Source: Croceivirga sp. (lineage in GTDB: Bacteria > Bacteroidota > Bacteroidia > Flavobacteriales > Flavobacteriaceae). From it: a DNA stretch of 64,000 nt. Shown here piece by piece: positions 45,991 to 55,853 of this stretch. Position 1 is the first letter of the stretch; each line of letters opens with the position of its first letter. The notes under the pieces were generated by a model, which saw only the letters and a program-made list of their open reading frames with translations, was not told the origin of the DNA and searched no databases. Made by a program: the position numbers and the translations under genes. Where the stretch lies: contig JANQSA010000032.1 in NCBI GenBank assembly GCA_028284285.1, positions 186,001 to 250,000 of the forward strand, written 5' to 3'.

Positions 45991-48900
45991 TTGATTTGGT
46001 ATAAAACCGAAGTGCCTCGTTATTGCGAACAAATATAATTTTGTATTCTTTGTTCGCGCCCTTTAGCAGCCCAATATGCTTTACTTCGCCGGTGACCAAA
46101 ATTCCACTCTGTACGGGGGTGACAGCTGTAAAGGCTTGTGTGCTTTTTTTACTGCCCGTAAGGAATAGTCCATAACCGGCATCACTCCTGGGGGTCTCCA
46201 CTTCCGAGCCATAGAGATTGCCAGCGGCCAAAATTCCCAGCTTGCCGTCCCCATCGAAATCAAAGGGCAAAATTGCGTTGATGGACGAAATCTGGGCCAT
46301 AGCCGGCAAAGGATGACCGATAAATTTCCCATCCTTGTTTTCAAAATACGTATTGGAAAAATTGTTGGCCTTGTAATGTACGGAGTTGTCCAGGTTCTCC
46401 TCGCCATACACTTCACCCAAGGTGGCCTTGCCAAAGGCATCGTATGATTCGAATTTCTTTTTGATAAAGGGCATTTGGTTGGAAGAGCATTCGCGCCCCC
46501 TTAACGGGAACAAATCCCCTTCGTTATAATAGCCCAGAACAATGTCCAGATTGCCCGATTCATCAAAATCCTTGGCATACACATCAAAGGTTTCCTCTTT
46601 ACTGGCCCTGTATTTATAGTTTAGGCCCAGATTGCCACAAATCAGATCCATATCGCCGTCTTGGTCAAAATCGGCTGCCGCGATGCTGTTCCACCAGCCC
46701 ACTTCTTGTCCTAGTTTAGAAGCACTGGAGATATCGATGAAATGATCCTTTTGGTTTTTAAAGAGTTTAATGCCCATCCACTCGCCAACCACCAACAAGT
46801 CTGCTAGGCCATCGCCATCCATATCGGCCCAAACGGCATCGGTCACCATCCCAAGTCCATCGAGTTCCGGAATCAAATCTTTGGAAACATCCACAAACCG
46901 AATGTCCCCATTTGAGCTTTGGTTCTCCAAAAGATGACTTGATGCCGGCAGTGGGTACTTGCCCGGTATTTGCCGCCCCCCCACAAAAAGGTCTATGTCG
47001 CCATCGCCATCATAATCATAAGGCTTTACGCAGGAACCACTTGAAACAAAATCAGCATATATTGCCTCATTCTTTAGGAAGACCCCCTCTTTGTTTTCAT
47101 AAAATCGATCTTGATAATAGCTGGAATTTTCCTCCTGTTCATTGCCTCCGCTCACCACATATAAATCCAAATCCCCGTCATTATCGGCATCAAACAGGGC
47201 AGCACCTACATCTTCATAGTGCTTGTCTACTGTAAAGGCTGGTTGTGACCGAATAGAAAAGGTGCCATCCGAGTTTTGCAAGAACAGGTTCCCTGAATGG
47301 CCCAGGGCACCGCCCAGGTAAAAATCGTCCAGCCCATCTGCATTGACATCACCAACTGTGAATGCCGGGCCTTGTTGCGACATCTTATGAGGCAACAGGC
47401 TTTCTTTTTCAAAATCGTCGTAGGGGTTCTCCTTATGGGCAAATAATAGGGTGATATCCGTGATATCCGTGAACATTTTTTGGGAAGGTTCTTGAACCGG
47501 TTCCCCATTTTTGGCCTCAGAATAGTTTAAGACCAATGTTTGATCGGGCTTAATGTTTCGAAGTATTTGGGTTTTCCCATCCGGCCAAACCACAGTTACT
47601 TCATCTATGTTTTCCGTATTCCCCACTCCAAAATGCAATCCGGGAGCCATGGAAGACTGAAACCCTCGGGTAAGATAGTGTTCCCTTGTTTGAACTTTCG
47701 AATCGTATTTGACCAATACTTTTGCCCCGATGCCCAATTTGTTTTTTTCACCTCCTTCTAACTTCACCTTCAAAAAACGGTTTAGAGTATGTTGGGCCTG
47801 GTTCCATTGTACATATGAAATGCTATCCGTATTGTTGACCACCAGATCCAAATCCCCATCATTGTCAAAATCGGCATAGGCTGCCCCATTGGAACAGGTA
47901 AGGCTTCCTTGATCCCAGATACCGTTCATTTTTTTGAACCGCATCCCATCCAGGTTCTTGAAAAAATAATTGGGTTTGTACCTTGTAGGGATTTTTCCCA
48001 TTACTTTCTGAACGTAAAGCTGTTCATCCAAATGCCCAATACTGTCCATTTCCCTTCTCAAATCTTTCATATAATTCACAAAATCGTTATTGCGAAAATC
48101 CCGTTTGATCCCGTTGGAAATAAAAAGGTCTTGATGTCCATCGTTGTCCATATCAAAGAAAAGTGGCCCCCAACTCCAATCCGTACTCGAGGTAGTGGAA
48201 AATTGGGCAATGTCTGAAAACATTGGAATTCCCCGGCCATTGGTGCCATTGTTCATTTGAAGCGTGTTGAACATATACTGGTGGTGCTGCCCCATATCCA
48301 CCAATTCGTGGAAGGTTTCGGGCTGCATGGAACTCATACTGGTTTTAATGCTATAGTTGTCCTCGGACATCATATCCACGGCAATAATGTCCATCCATCC
48401 ATCATTGTTAAAATCGGCCATATCATTGCCCATGGAAAAATTGGGGACATGGTTCATGGCTTCTTTTGACGATTCCAGAAACGAGTTGCCATTTTGGTTG
48501 ATGTAGCAATGATCCTTACCAAAAAAGTCATGCCCCACATATATATCAGGCCAGCCATCATTGTTGAGGTCGCCAATGGCCAAGCCAAGCCCAAAACTGA
48601 GTTTATTGTCCACAATGCCCATTGCATCAGTAACATCGCTAAACTTTCCCCCATCATTTCGGAACAACTTTTCACCAGTTTCACCGCCTTTAACCGAGGC
48701 ATAGTAGGCCACCTGCTCCTTTCCCTGTACGTCAATCTCATGATTGATCATAAACATATCCAGATCCCCATCCCTGTCATAATCAAAAAAGGAGGCCTGG
48801 GTAGCAAAATGGGGGAGGTCTAAATTGTAGTCTTTGGCAGCCTCCCTAAAATGGGGAATCCCAGTTTTATCCGTACCTTGATTTAGGTACAGTTCATTTC

Positions 48901-49366
48901 TTCTTCTATTCGGGTCTTCAATACGGCCGGAAGCACATATATAGATATCCAGCCAACCATCATTATTGATATCTACGGTGGTGACCCCGGTTTGGAAAGG
49001 GGCCTTTCCTTTTACGTTGGCCAGAGGGGTGACATTTTTAAAGGAATTGTCTTTATTGTTCAGGTATAATTGGTTGTCGCCCATGGTAGCGACAAAATAG
49101 ATATCGTCAAACCCGTCATTGTTGAAATCACCCGTGGCCACCCCACTGCCATTGTAGTAGTACTCATAGAAAAGGCCGTTCATATAGGTGCTTTCGGGCA
49201 GTGCGTTTTTAAACCGAATCTTTGATTCCCGGGAAGTTGCCCGAACAAACAAGGGCAGGCTTGCGCCCGCTTTATCACGATCCAACGATCTTTCGGATGC
49301 ATTTTGATGACAGTTAAACATGAGCATGGACAGCATGCCCATTAAAAGTCTCTTAAATATGTCCAT
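45983..49366 (-). CDS. VCBS/FG-GAP repeat lipoprotein with ASPIC/UnbV domain (VCBS-D)
   Basis: The start is placed at the ATG at 49366 (1,127 residues), giving a lipoprotein signal (MDIFKRLLMGMLSMLMFNC, Cys19); in-frame ATGs at 49381 and 49393 add a non-signal extension. Calcium-loop repeats include DFNNDGFDDIY, DINNDGWLDIY, DYDRDGDLDMF, DMDNDGHQDLF and DFDQDGDMDLI. A central ASPIC/UnbV-like part has VTVVWPDGKTQIL. It forms a third subtype beside A/B and C/E. It is the only downstream gene of PUL3, so this module has binding and uptake parts but no hydrolase of its own. Confidence 0.83.
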   Translation of the reverse strand: MDIFKRLLMGMLSMLMFNCHQNASERSLDRDKAGASLPLFVRATSRESKIRFKNALPESTYMNGLFYEYYYNGSGVATGDFNNDGFDDIYFVATMGDNQLYLNNKDNSFKNVTPLANVKGKAPFQTGVTTVDINNDGWLDIYICASGRIEDPNRRRNELYLNQGTDKTGIPHFREAAKDYNLDLPHFATQASFFDYDRDGDLDMFMINHEIDVQGKEQVAYYASVKGGETGEKLFRNDGGKFSDVTDAMGIVDNKLSFGLGLAIGDLNNDGWPDIYVGHDFFGKDHCYINQNGNSFLESSKEAMNHVPNFSMGNDMADFNNDGWMDIIAVDMMSEDNYSIKTSMSSMQPETFHELVDMGQHHQYMFNTLQMNNGTNGRGIPMFSDIAQFSTTSSTDWSWGPLFFDMDNDGHQDLFISNGIKRDFRNNDFVNYMKDLRREMDSIGHLDEQLYVQKVMGKIPTRYKPNYFFKNLDGMRFKKMNGIWDQGSLTCSNGAAYADFDNDGDLDLVVNNTDSISYVQWNQAQHTLNRFLKVKLEGGEKNKLGIGAKVLVKYDSKVQTREHYLTRGFQSSMAPGLHFGVGNTENIDEVTVVWPDGKTQILRNIKPDQTLVLNYSEAKNGEPVQEPSQKMFTDITDITLLFAHKENPYDDFEKESLLPHKMSQQGPAFTVGDVNADGLDDFYLGGALGHSGNLFLQNSDGTFSIRSQPAFTVDKHYEDVGAALFDADNDGDLDLYVVSGGNEQEENSSYYQDRFYENKEGVFLKNEAIYADFVSSGSCVKPYDYDGDGDIDLFVGGRQIPGKYPLPASSHLLENQSSNGDIRFVDVSKDLIPELDGLGMVTDAVWADMDGDGLADLLVVGEWMGIKLFKNQKDHFIDISSASKLGQEVGWWNSIAAADFDQDGDMDLICGNLGLNYKYRASKEETFDVYAKDFDESGNLDIVLGYYNEGDLFPLRGRECSSNQMPFIKKKFESYDAFGKATLGEVYGEENLDNSVHYKANNFSNTYFENKDGKFIGHPLPAMAQISSINAILPFDFDGDGKLGILAAGNLYGSEVETPRSDAGYGLFLTGSKKSTQAFTAVTPVQSGILVTGEVKHIGLLKGANKEYKIIFVRNNEALRFYTKSMF

Positions 49367-49423
49367 TTTAATCTGTTCCATGGCAGGGTCCATAAAAGAA
49401 ACACCTGTTGTTAATATAAGAAT

Positions 49424-49452
49424 ATCCAGAGAATCTTATAGACTCTCTGGAT
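49424..49452 (-). promoter_or_regulatory. Intercistronic stem-loop between susD3 and VCBS-D
   Basis: ATCCAGAGA (49424-49432) pairs perfectly over 9 bp with TCTCTGGAT (49444-49452), loop 11. Same placement as in PUL1, PUL2 and PUL4. Confidence 0.72.
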
Positions 49453-49465
49453 TTCTGCTGAAATA

Positions 49466-49478
49466 AACTAAACTAACT
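49466..49478 (-). promoter_or_regulatory. Conserved 13-mer upstream of the susD3/VCBS hairpin
   Basis: AGTTAGTTTAGTT on the coding strand; third identical copy, 13 bases before the hairpin and 44 bases after the susD3 stop. Confidence 0.7.
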
Positions 49479-49522
49479 AAGCCAAACTACTACTTGTAGC
49501 CAAGAAAAGCTATTTCATTGTA

Positions 49523-51082
49523 TCATTGGTACCCTTCATTTTGGGTAAGGTTGCCCCTAGAATTATCAATTGCATCAAAAGGTATGGGAAACAGCACATA
49601 GTGGGGTTGGAATCCCAATTGCTGAATAAAGGACAAAAAGTCCTGATCCTCCGAGATGCCATTTATCTTATCGCCCAAGAGTCCCCATCGCAAGAGATCC
49701 CAACGCCGATGACCTTCCATACCCAGTTCCCAAGCCCTTTCATCGATGATGGCCTCCCTGAATGAAGCTTGATCCAGGTCTGAAAGTCCCGGAAGACCGG
49801 CCCTTTCTCGTACAGCGTTAATATACGAATAGGCACCATTTGGACCATTCAACTCATTTTCGGCTTCGGCGCGCAACAACAATATATCGGCATAGCGCAG
49901 TAGGTTAATGTTAACATCGCCCCTGTTACGTATTTGGTCAACTCCGGGGTTTAAGTATTTGGTGATGTGTGGCCTGGGCTGGTCATCAGCAGTCGCAGGC
50001 TCCTCATCCGGACCGTTTTCCCGGCCAAAGTTCCATGTAGGGCCCCCATCGGCATTTTCCAAGAAAAAGCCTTTGGCCAACCGTTCATCAGCCGGATCAA
50101 AACTATTAAACCAGTCAAAAGTGGGAATTACATTGCTCCAACCCCCTTTGGGATGGGTAAACCCATTGCTCCTGGAATTGAGATCCCCAAATTGGGTATG
50201 GATACGCGGCCCTCGTAAATTGCTCTCGTACTGCACATCAAAAATCTTTTCTTGGACTTGTGCACCATCCTTATTGGGATATAGTGCAAATTCCCCAGAA
50301 GTACCGCGCCATAAGTCGGCATAATCGGCCACCAAATCGTAGCGGCCCCCAGATATCACAGCTTCCGTGGAGGAGATTACATCAGACCATTGCTGCCGTA
50401 CTGCATATACCTTGGCCAACATGCCGTTTGCCGCATCCACAGTGACCCTTCCCTTCTCCGCATCGCCATAAGTGTCGGGCAAGGCGTTGGCGGCAGCGAT
50501 CAGATCGGGTATGATCACGTTGTTGTACACATCGGCAACGGGCTGCCTTACCTGCCCGGTAAATATTTCGTCCAAGGAGGTGGCAGGTTCCAATACAATG
50601 GGCACATCCCCAAAATACTGGGCCAAATAAAAGTAGTAGTATCCCCTTAAAAACCGCGCCTCGGCTATCAAGGGTTCTAAAATGGATACATCCTCCGGCA
50701 CGTTGGGGATGTTGACGATGGCCGAATTGGCCGTGGCAATTCCCAACCAAGCCTGGTTCCAGATGGAGTTGATCCGTCCATCACTGGAATTCAACGGAGT
50801 GTTGTAATTGGCTATGGGATTGTTTCCCCTTCGGTCAAAGGCCAAATCCGTACCCCAAATAGAGGGAAGAAACTCATTCTCGTTCACTTGCAGATAGGTA
50901 TATATGGCAATCACTGCCGCCCGGGCATCCGCCTCGTTTTGAAAAAAGTTCTCTACCGTTACAAAACTGGGCGGATCCTCGGTCAAAACATCGCTGCAGG
51001 AAATGTTCAGTAGTACCATCCCGCCAAGCAGGGATAGTGCGATTTTGCGTAGTTTCTTTAGTATATACATTTTCTTGGTCAT
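49523..51082 (-). CDS. SusD/RagB-family outer-membrane glycan-binding lipoprotein (PUL3)
   Basis: The start is placed at the ATG at 51082 (about 519 residues; ATG 51070 is also possible), 10 bases after the susC3 stop. The longer frame from 51229 would overlap susC3 and bury the lipoprotein signal (LSLLGGMVLLNISC). SusD signatures are EDPPSFVTVENFFQNEADA, ARFLRGYYYFYLAQYFGDVP and the C-terminal AWELGMEGHRRWDLLRWG and LFPIPFDAI...LTQNEGY. It binds glycan at the surface with SusC3. Confidence 0.94.
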   Translation of the reverse strand: MTKKMYILKKLRKIALSLLGGMVLLNISCSDVLTEDPPSFVTVENFFQNEADARAAVIAIYTYLQVNENEFLPSIWGTDLAFDRRGNNPIANYNTPLNSSDGRINSIWNQAWLGIATANSAIVNIPNVPEDVSILEPLIAEARFLRGYYYFYLAQYFGDVPIVLEPATSLDEIFTGQVRQPVADVYNNVIIPDLIAAANALPDTYGDAEKGRVTVDAANGMLAKVYAVRQQWSDVISSTEAVISGGRYDLVADYADLWRGTSGEFALYPNKDGAQVQEKIFDVQYESNLRGPRIHTQFGDLNSRSNGFTHPKGGWSNVIPTFDWFNSFDPADERLAKGFFLENADGGPTWNFGRENGPDEEPATADDQPRPHITKYLNPGVDQIRNRGDVNINLLRYADILLLRAEAENELNGPNGAYSYINAVRERAGLPGLSDLDQASFREAIIDERAWELGMEGHRRWDLLRWGLLGDKINGISEDQDFLSFIQQLGFQPHYVLFPIPFDAIDNSRGNLTQNEGYQ

Positions 51083-51092
51083 TAGATTTTTT

Positions 51093-54000
51093 TTATAGCT
51101 GTACATTGATGCCCAGTGTAAAGTTCTGCAAACTGGGGTTTCTGTTATTGTCATAGCCCCGCGTAACGTTTTGTTGTCTAAAGGGACCTCCATTACTGGA
51201 ACCTTGATCGGTATTGACATCGGGATCAAAACCTGTATAGCCCGTAATGGTGAACAGATTGGTCGCCGTAAAATACACCCGGGCTGCAGAAATATACTTG
51301 ACCTTATCCACGGGAATAGTATAGCCCAAGGTAATATTCCTTAGTCTTAAGAAGCTGCCATCCTCGATCCAATCCGTTGTAGGTTGCCAATTAATGTCAT
51401 TGGACAAGACACCGGCCCTTGCGATATTACTGCTGGTGTTATCGGGGGTCCACCGATCCAAATAAGATCGATCCGTAAGTGGTACACCTCTCAAAGGATG
51501 CCCGTTCCGGGGAACGAAGTTAAGAATGTCGCCTCCCACGCTATATTGTAAAAAGGCTGTGAGGTCAAATTGCTTATAAGTAATGGTGTTGGTGATCCCC
51601 CCAAAGAAATCGGGATTGGGATCCCCGATGATTTGACGGTCGTCCAAATCCACGTCCCCATCACCATCGGTATCTACCCAACGTGGACCTCCCAGTTGTT
51701 TAGCGTCCAGCGATTCGCCAGGAAAACTGTCAATCTCTTCCTGGGTGTTCCACAAGCCATCTTGCACGAACCCATAGAACGAGCCAATGGGCTCTCCTTC
51801 CTGAACAATTCCACTAAAGGTCGTATTGCCCCCAATACCACCAAAACCTCCATTCACAAAAACGAATCCTTCTTCGGCGGCTATGTCCACCACTTCGTTT
51901 CTGTTTGTGTTGATGTTAAAATCGGTGGTCCAAGAAAAGTTGGGATTGCTGATGTTGGTTGATGAGAGGTTGATTTCCCAGCCCGTGTTTTTCATCGATC
52001 CCAAATTCAATAGGAAAGAACTTGCCCCGGAAGTCGTGGGAATAGGAATCGCCGCAATTAGATCGTTGGTGGTCTTGTTGTAATAGTCCACCGTAAGATT
52101 CAAACGGTTCTTGAAAAAACCCAAATCCGCGCCAACGTTAAACTGCGAGGTGGTTTCCCACCTTAGATCGGGATTGGGCAATTGTGACTGCCTGAACCCT
52201 ACTGCTTGTGCTTGATCCACTCCCAAAATATAGTTTCGCTGTTGCACTCGAGCCAGGGAAGAATAGCGGTTTATACCTATGTTTCCTACATCGCCATAGC
52301 TAAGGCGTAACTTGGCCCTGGGCATTATTTTGGAAGAAGACAAATATTTATCCGCTTTCCATGCTAGGGCCCCTGAAGGGAAAAAGGCCCATTGGTTGCC
52401 TTCCGAAAACTGCGAAGCCGCATCGGCCCGAGCTGAAAAAGTGAACAGGAACTCATCGTTCAGTGAGTAATTGCCTCTAAACAGCCATGATTCCAGACCA
52501 TCCTCTTCTTTGTTGGAGCGCACGCGGTTGAATTCGGCCCCACCGTCTAAATTGTCATAACCCGTCAAGTTGGTCACGAAATCAAATACACGGGCATCAA
52601 ATGATTCGAAAGTCCGTGTCTGTCGGGTATAACCGGCCAAAAGATCCAATCGGTCGTTATCCCCGATATCTCTTGTGTAAGTCAACGTGTTCTCTATTAA
52701 CACACTAAGGCTTTCCCCATCTCTAATCTCAGCCGTCCCATTATTAAGCTCCTCCTGCAAGGTGTTTGGAATGAAAATACCACGCTTTGTGTTTTCGATG
52801 TCCACTCCGGCAGAAAGCTTGTACTTCAACCCTTTCAAGAGTTCCGCTTCCAAGTAGACGGTACCCAATATTCTGGTGTTGAACCGTTCGTCAATGACCT
52901 GATCTTGTTCTGCCCTTGGGTTGTCAAAATCCCGGGTTGCGAACAAATTGTTGGTCGAATAGTTCCCGTCTGCATCAAACACGGGAACAGTGGGATTAAA
53001 CCCATAGTTAAGACCCAAAAATTCTGGTCTTACCCCAATTTCATCAATATAAATCCTACTGATCTGGGACGAAAAGCCCATTTTTAACCAATCGTTTACT
53101 TGTGAGTCCATATTGGCCCTAAACTGATAGCGCTCCAACTCGTTATCCCTATAGAGCCCTTCTTGATTAAAATAGTTCCCCGAAAAGTAATAGGAAGTCG
53201 ATTCACTTCCTCCGGAGACGGACAAGGTATGGCTTGTCAAGATTCCATTTCGCGTAAGTTCGTCCCACCAATCTGTAGTAGGCAGGGTGTTGATATCCAC
53301 CGTATTGGGATCAAACAACGGGTCGTACACGGGGGTATCAGGATTGAGAAATTCGGCCCCCTCGTTGGATATGGCCGCAAATTCAGGACCAGTGGGCATT
53401 TGTGGTGGATTGAAAGGACGTTGCACAGCAACAAAGCTATCGTACGTAAGCCGTATTTTTTGCCCTGTCCTTCCTCTCTTTGTGGTAATTAGGATAACCC
53501 CGTTGGAACCCCGTGCTCCATAGAGTGCGGTAGCAGAGGCATCCTTTAACACCTCGATGGATTCAATGTCTGCGGTGTTGATGGTATTCAAATCCCCACC
53601 GCCAATAAAGCCATCTACAACAAAGAGCGGCTCATTATCACTATTCAAAGAGTTGCTTCCCCGGATACGGATCGTAGTTGCCCCACCGATATCGGAACCG
53701 GAAGAGGTAATCTGCACACCGGCAGCCCTACCTTGGAGTGCCTCGTCCAAACGAACCGTAGGAAATTGGGTGATTTCTTCACTTGAAACCGACGCCACGG
53801 AACCGGTAAGATCCGACTTTTTTACCGTTCCATATCCTATGACGACTACTTCTTCCAATTTTGCCGTATCCTCCTCTAACTGCACAGTTATGGATGTCTG
53901 GCCATTTAGCGCAATTTCCCGGGTGGAAAAACCAATATAGGAAACCACTAAGGTGGCGTTGGAACTGCTGACCGAAATGGTAAAATTACCATCAAAATCC

Positions 54001-54488
54001 GTTTGGGTTCCGTTGCTGGTCCCTCTCTCAACTACAGTAGCCCCTGGCAAAGGCCCCCCACTGGCATCGGTGACCGTTCCGCTTATCGTTTGTTGCTCAT
54101 TTGCCAAAGGTTGTGGTTCGTTTCGTCTTTTAACAATGATGGTCTCGTTATCCGTGATTTCGTAGGTGCATCCTATGGGGGACAGGCCTTTTTTTAATAA
54201 TCTTTTAGCCAAAATAGTCCCTTTTTTAACGGACACCCCTGGTGCCTTGGCAATCACTTCGTCGCTATAGACAAACCTATAGCCCGCTTGTTCCTGGATA
54301 AGATCAAAAATTTGTGAAACGGTTATGGTTTTGTCCTCTGCAATCTCAATCCTGGCGTTCTGGGAAAACACATCTCTAGGCGAAAAACTAAAAACAGTTG
54401 TTACACATAGAAATAAGAGCGTTCTCATAACAATCCTCATCGGTTTTTCCCAACAAAGGAAAAAACCCCTATTAGGTTCAATTTTCAT
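51093..54488 (-). CDS. SusC/RagA-family TonB-linked outer-membrane protein with STN domain (PUL3)
   Basis: The 1,131-residue protein has a signal sequence (about 17-43), an STN domain (SQIFDLIQEQAGYRFVYSDE), a carboxypeptidase-like beta sandwich (ISGTVTDASGGPLPGAT, GTSNGTQTDFDGNFTI), a TonB-box-like LEEVVVIGYG, a plug (PLFVVDGFIGGGD, IESIEVLKDASATALYGAR) and a barrel. Its plug and barrel differ more from SusC1 and SusC2 than those do from each other, which suggests a different ligand. It is preceded by a perfect 11-bp hairpin after fecR3. Confidence 0.95.
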   Translation of the reverse strand: MKIEPNRGFFLCWEKPMRIVMRTLLFLCVTTVFSFSPRDVFSQNARIEIAEDKTITVSQIFDLIQEQAGYRFVYSDEVIAKAPGVSVKKGTILAKRLLKKGLSPIGCTYEITDNETIIVKRRNEPQPLANEQQTISGTVTDASGGPLPGATVVERGTSNGTQTDFDGNFTISVSSSNATLVVSYIGFSTREIALNGQTSITVQLEEDTAKLEEVVVIGYGTVKKSDLTGSVASVSSEEITQFPTVRLDEALQGRAAGVQITSSGSDIGGATTIRIRGSNSLNSDNEPLFVVDGFIGGGDLNTINTADIESIEVLKDASATALYGARGSNGVILITTKRGRTGQKIRLTYDSFVAVQRPFNPPQMPTGPEFAAISNEGAEFLNPDTPVYDPLFDPNTVDINTLPTTDWWDELTRNGILTSHTLSVSGGSESTSYYFSGNYFNQEGLYRDNELERYQFRANMDSQVNDWLKMGFSSQISRIYIDEIGVRPEFLGLNYGFNPTVPVFDADGNYSTNNLFATRDFDNPRAEQDQVIDERFNTRILGTVYLEAELLKGLKYKLSAGVDIENTKRGIFIPNTLQEELNNGTAEIRDGESLSVLIENTLTYTRDIGDNDRLDLLAGYTRQTRTFESFDARVFDFVTNLTGYDNLDGGAEFNRVRSNKEEDGLESWLFRGNYSLNDEFLFTFSARADAASQFSEGNQWAFFPSGALAWKADKYLSSSKIMPRAKLRLSYGDVGNIGINRYSSLARVQQRNYILGVDQAQAVGFRQSQLPNPDLRWETTSQFNVGADLGFFKNRLNLTVDYYNKTTNDLIAAIPIPTTSGASSFLLNLGSMKNTGWEINLSSTNISNPNFSWTTDFNINTNRNEVVDIAAEEGFVFVNGGFGGIGGNTTFSGIVQEGEPIGSFYGFVQDGLWNTQEEIDSFPGESLDAKQLGGPRWVDTDGDGDVDLDDRQIIGDPNPDFFGGITNTITYKQFDLTAFLQYSVGGDILNFVPRNGHPLRGVPLTDRSYLDRWTPDNTSSNIARAGVLSNDINWQPTTDWIEDGSFLRLRNITLGYTIPVDKVKYISAARVYFTATNLFTITGYTGFDPDVNTDQGSSNGGPFRQQNVTRGYDNNRNPSLQNFTLGINVQL

Positions 54489-54535
54489 AAATTAGCATTT
54501 GGTTTAGTTATACATTTTTGTAATTAAACTGTCTG

Positions 54536-54579
54536 AAGGAACAAGGACAAAACTCTGGAAGGTGGCGACCTTGTTCCTT
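54536..54579 (-). promoter_or_regulatory. Stem-loop between fecR3 and susC3
   Basis: AAGGAACAAGG (54536-54546) pairs perfectly over 11 bp with CCTTGTTCCTT (54569-54579), loop 22. It begins within five bases of the fecR3 stop, so it looks like a 3' end or processing structure for the fecR message, with susC expressed from a site downstream. Confidence 0.7.
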
Positions 54580-54583
54580 GTTT

Positions 54584-55795
54584 TTATTCTATTATTACGG
54601 TCCTATCATATATTTCATATTTAATTTCATTGGTTTTTTGGATATAATCCAAGATCAGGCCTATTGAACTTTCACGGTCCAGGACGCCTGTAAAGGTCTT
54701 ATTTTTCTGTGATTCGTTCCTAAATACATATTGAATGTCGTACCACCTTGAAAGGGTTTTCATGATCTCTTCCATAGGTTTTCCCTTAAAGCTGAAATAA
54801 CCATCTTTCCAGGCAGTTTCCTCAAATATCCTTTCCACATTTTGAAGTCTGATCGCTTCATTTTCATTGGTTACTGTGGCCTGCTGCATGGGATCAAGTA
54901 GCTTGGAGGCCCTCTTGTGGCCCACGGACAGCTTCCCTTCTACCAATGTGGTCACTATTTCATTTTCATCCCGGTAGGCCCTTATGTTGAATTGGGTACC
55001 CAAAACGGTAATTTCCTGTATTCCGGTATACACCTTAAAAGAGGCCCCTTTTGGATGTGCACTTTTTGACACCTCAAAATACGCTTCCCCAAACAACAGT
55101 TCCACTTTGCGTTCCTTACCTTCTTCAAAATTGATCGGATACTTGAGTTTGGAATCGGAATTGAGCCATATTTTTGTGTCGTCCGACAGTTGCACAAAGA
55201 AGCGCCCTCCTTTGGGTACAGTCAAAAAATTGTATGCCAAGGTATTTTTATGGGTAGATGGCTCGGCGATATAATACAGTTCCCCCCCATTGAGGATTTG
55301 ATCCTTCAATTGTACATTTTTCCCTTTTTCCAAAGCCACCTCGGCACCGTTTTCCAACGTCAGTAATGCTTTGTCCGTACCTGGTTTAATGGTTTCCGTT
55401 TTTGTCAAAGTGCTCTTTGGTATAAATTTCCCGCTATCGGGACCATATGTATAAAACGCAATGCCAAATCCTATGATCAATAGCAATATGACAAACAGCA
55501 ATACTTCGCCAATTCTTTTTTTAATCCTGGACTTTTCGTTTTTCCGTATTTCTTCAAATACTTTTTTCTTGCCACTTTCGGTATCAAAATCAGCCATAGT
55601 TAGATCAATGAAATAATTGGTCTTTACATATTCCTTGAAAATCGACGTACTGGATTCTTCTTTAATCCATTTTGTCAAACGAGCCATCTCGTTTGTGGAA
55701 ATGGATTTGGTAAAGTAATTGCCCAATATCTCTTCGATGTCTTTATCCAAAAATTGATAGATTTTCTTATTAGACACATAAAATTCATAAAACAC
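54584..55795 (-). CDS. FecR-family anti-sigma factor (PUL3)
   Basis: The 403-residue protein has a transmembrane segment at about 97-116 (EVLLFVILLLIIGFGIAFYT). The periplasmic FecR domain (TVPKGGRFFVQLSDDTKIWL, LLFGEAYFEVSKS, VLGTQFNIRAY) is followed by a DUF4974-like domain (EIMKTLSRWYDIQYVF). The apparent start is a GTG; no better in-frame ATG lies nearby. It is divergent from sigma3 across only 58 bases. Confidence 0.92.
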   Translation of the reverse strand: MFYEFYVSNKKIYQFLDKDIEEILGNYFTKSISTNEMARLTKWIKEESSTSIFKEYVKTNYFIDLTMADFDTESGKKKVFEEIRKNEKSRIKKRIGEVLLFVILLLIIGFGIAFYTYGPDSGKFIPKSTLTKTETIKPGTDKALLTLENGAEVALEKGKNVQLKDQILNGGELYYIAEPSTHKNTLAYNFLTVPKGGRFFVQLSDDTKIWLNSDSKLKYPINFEEGKERKVELLFGEAYFEVSKSAHPKGASFKVYTGIQEITVLGTQFNIRAYRDENEIVTTLVEGKLSVGHKRASKLLDPMQQATVTNENEAIRLQNVERIFEETAWKDGYFSFKGKPMEEIMKTLSRWYDIQYVFRNESQKNKTFTGVLDRESSIGLILDYIQKTNEIKYEIYDRTVIIE

Positions 55796-55826
55796 GTATG
55801 TTTTTTTTCATTTTTTTTATTTTTCC

Positions 55827-55834
55827 TATATTTC
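55827..55834 (+). promoter_or_regulatory. Candidate -7 element for sigma3
   Basis: TATATTTC matches seven of eight positions, counting the two free ones, of TAnnTTTG, 20 bases before the sigma3 ATG in the short divergent region. Weak evidence. Confidence 0.25.
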
Positions 55835-55853
55835 CGCTTAGAATCCCTCAAAA

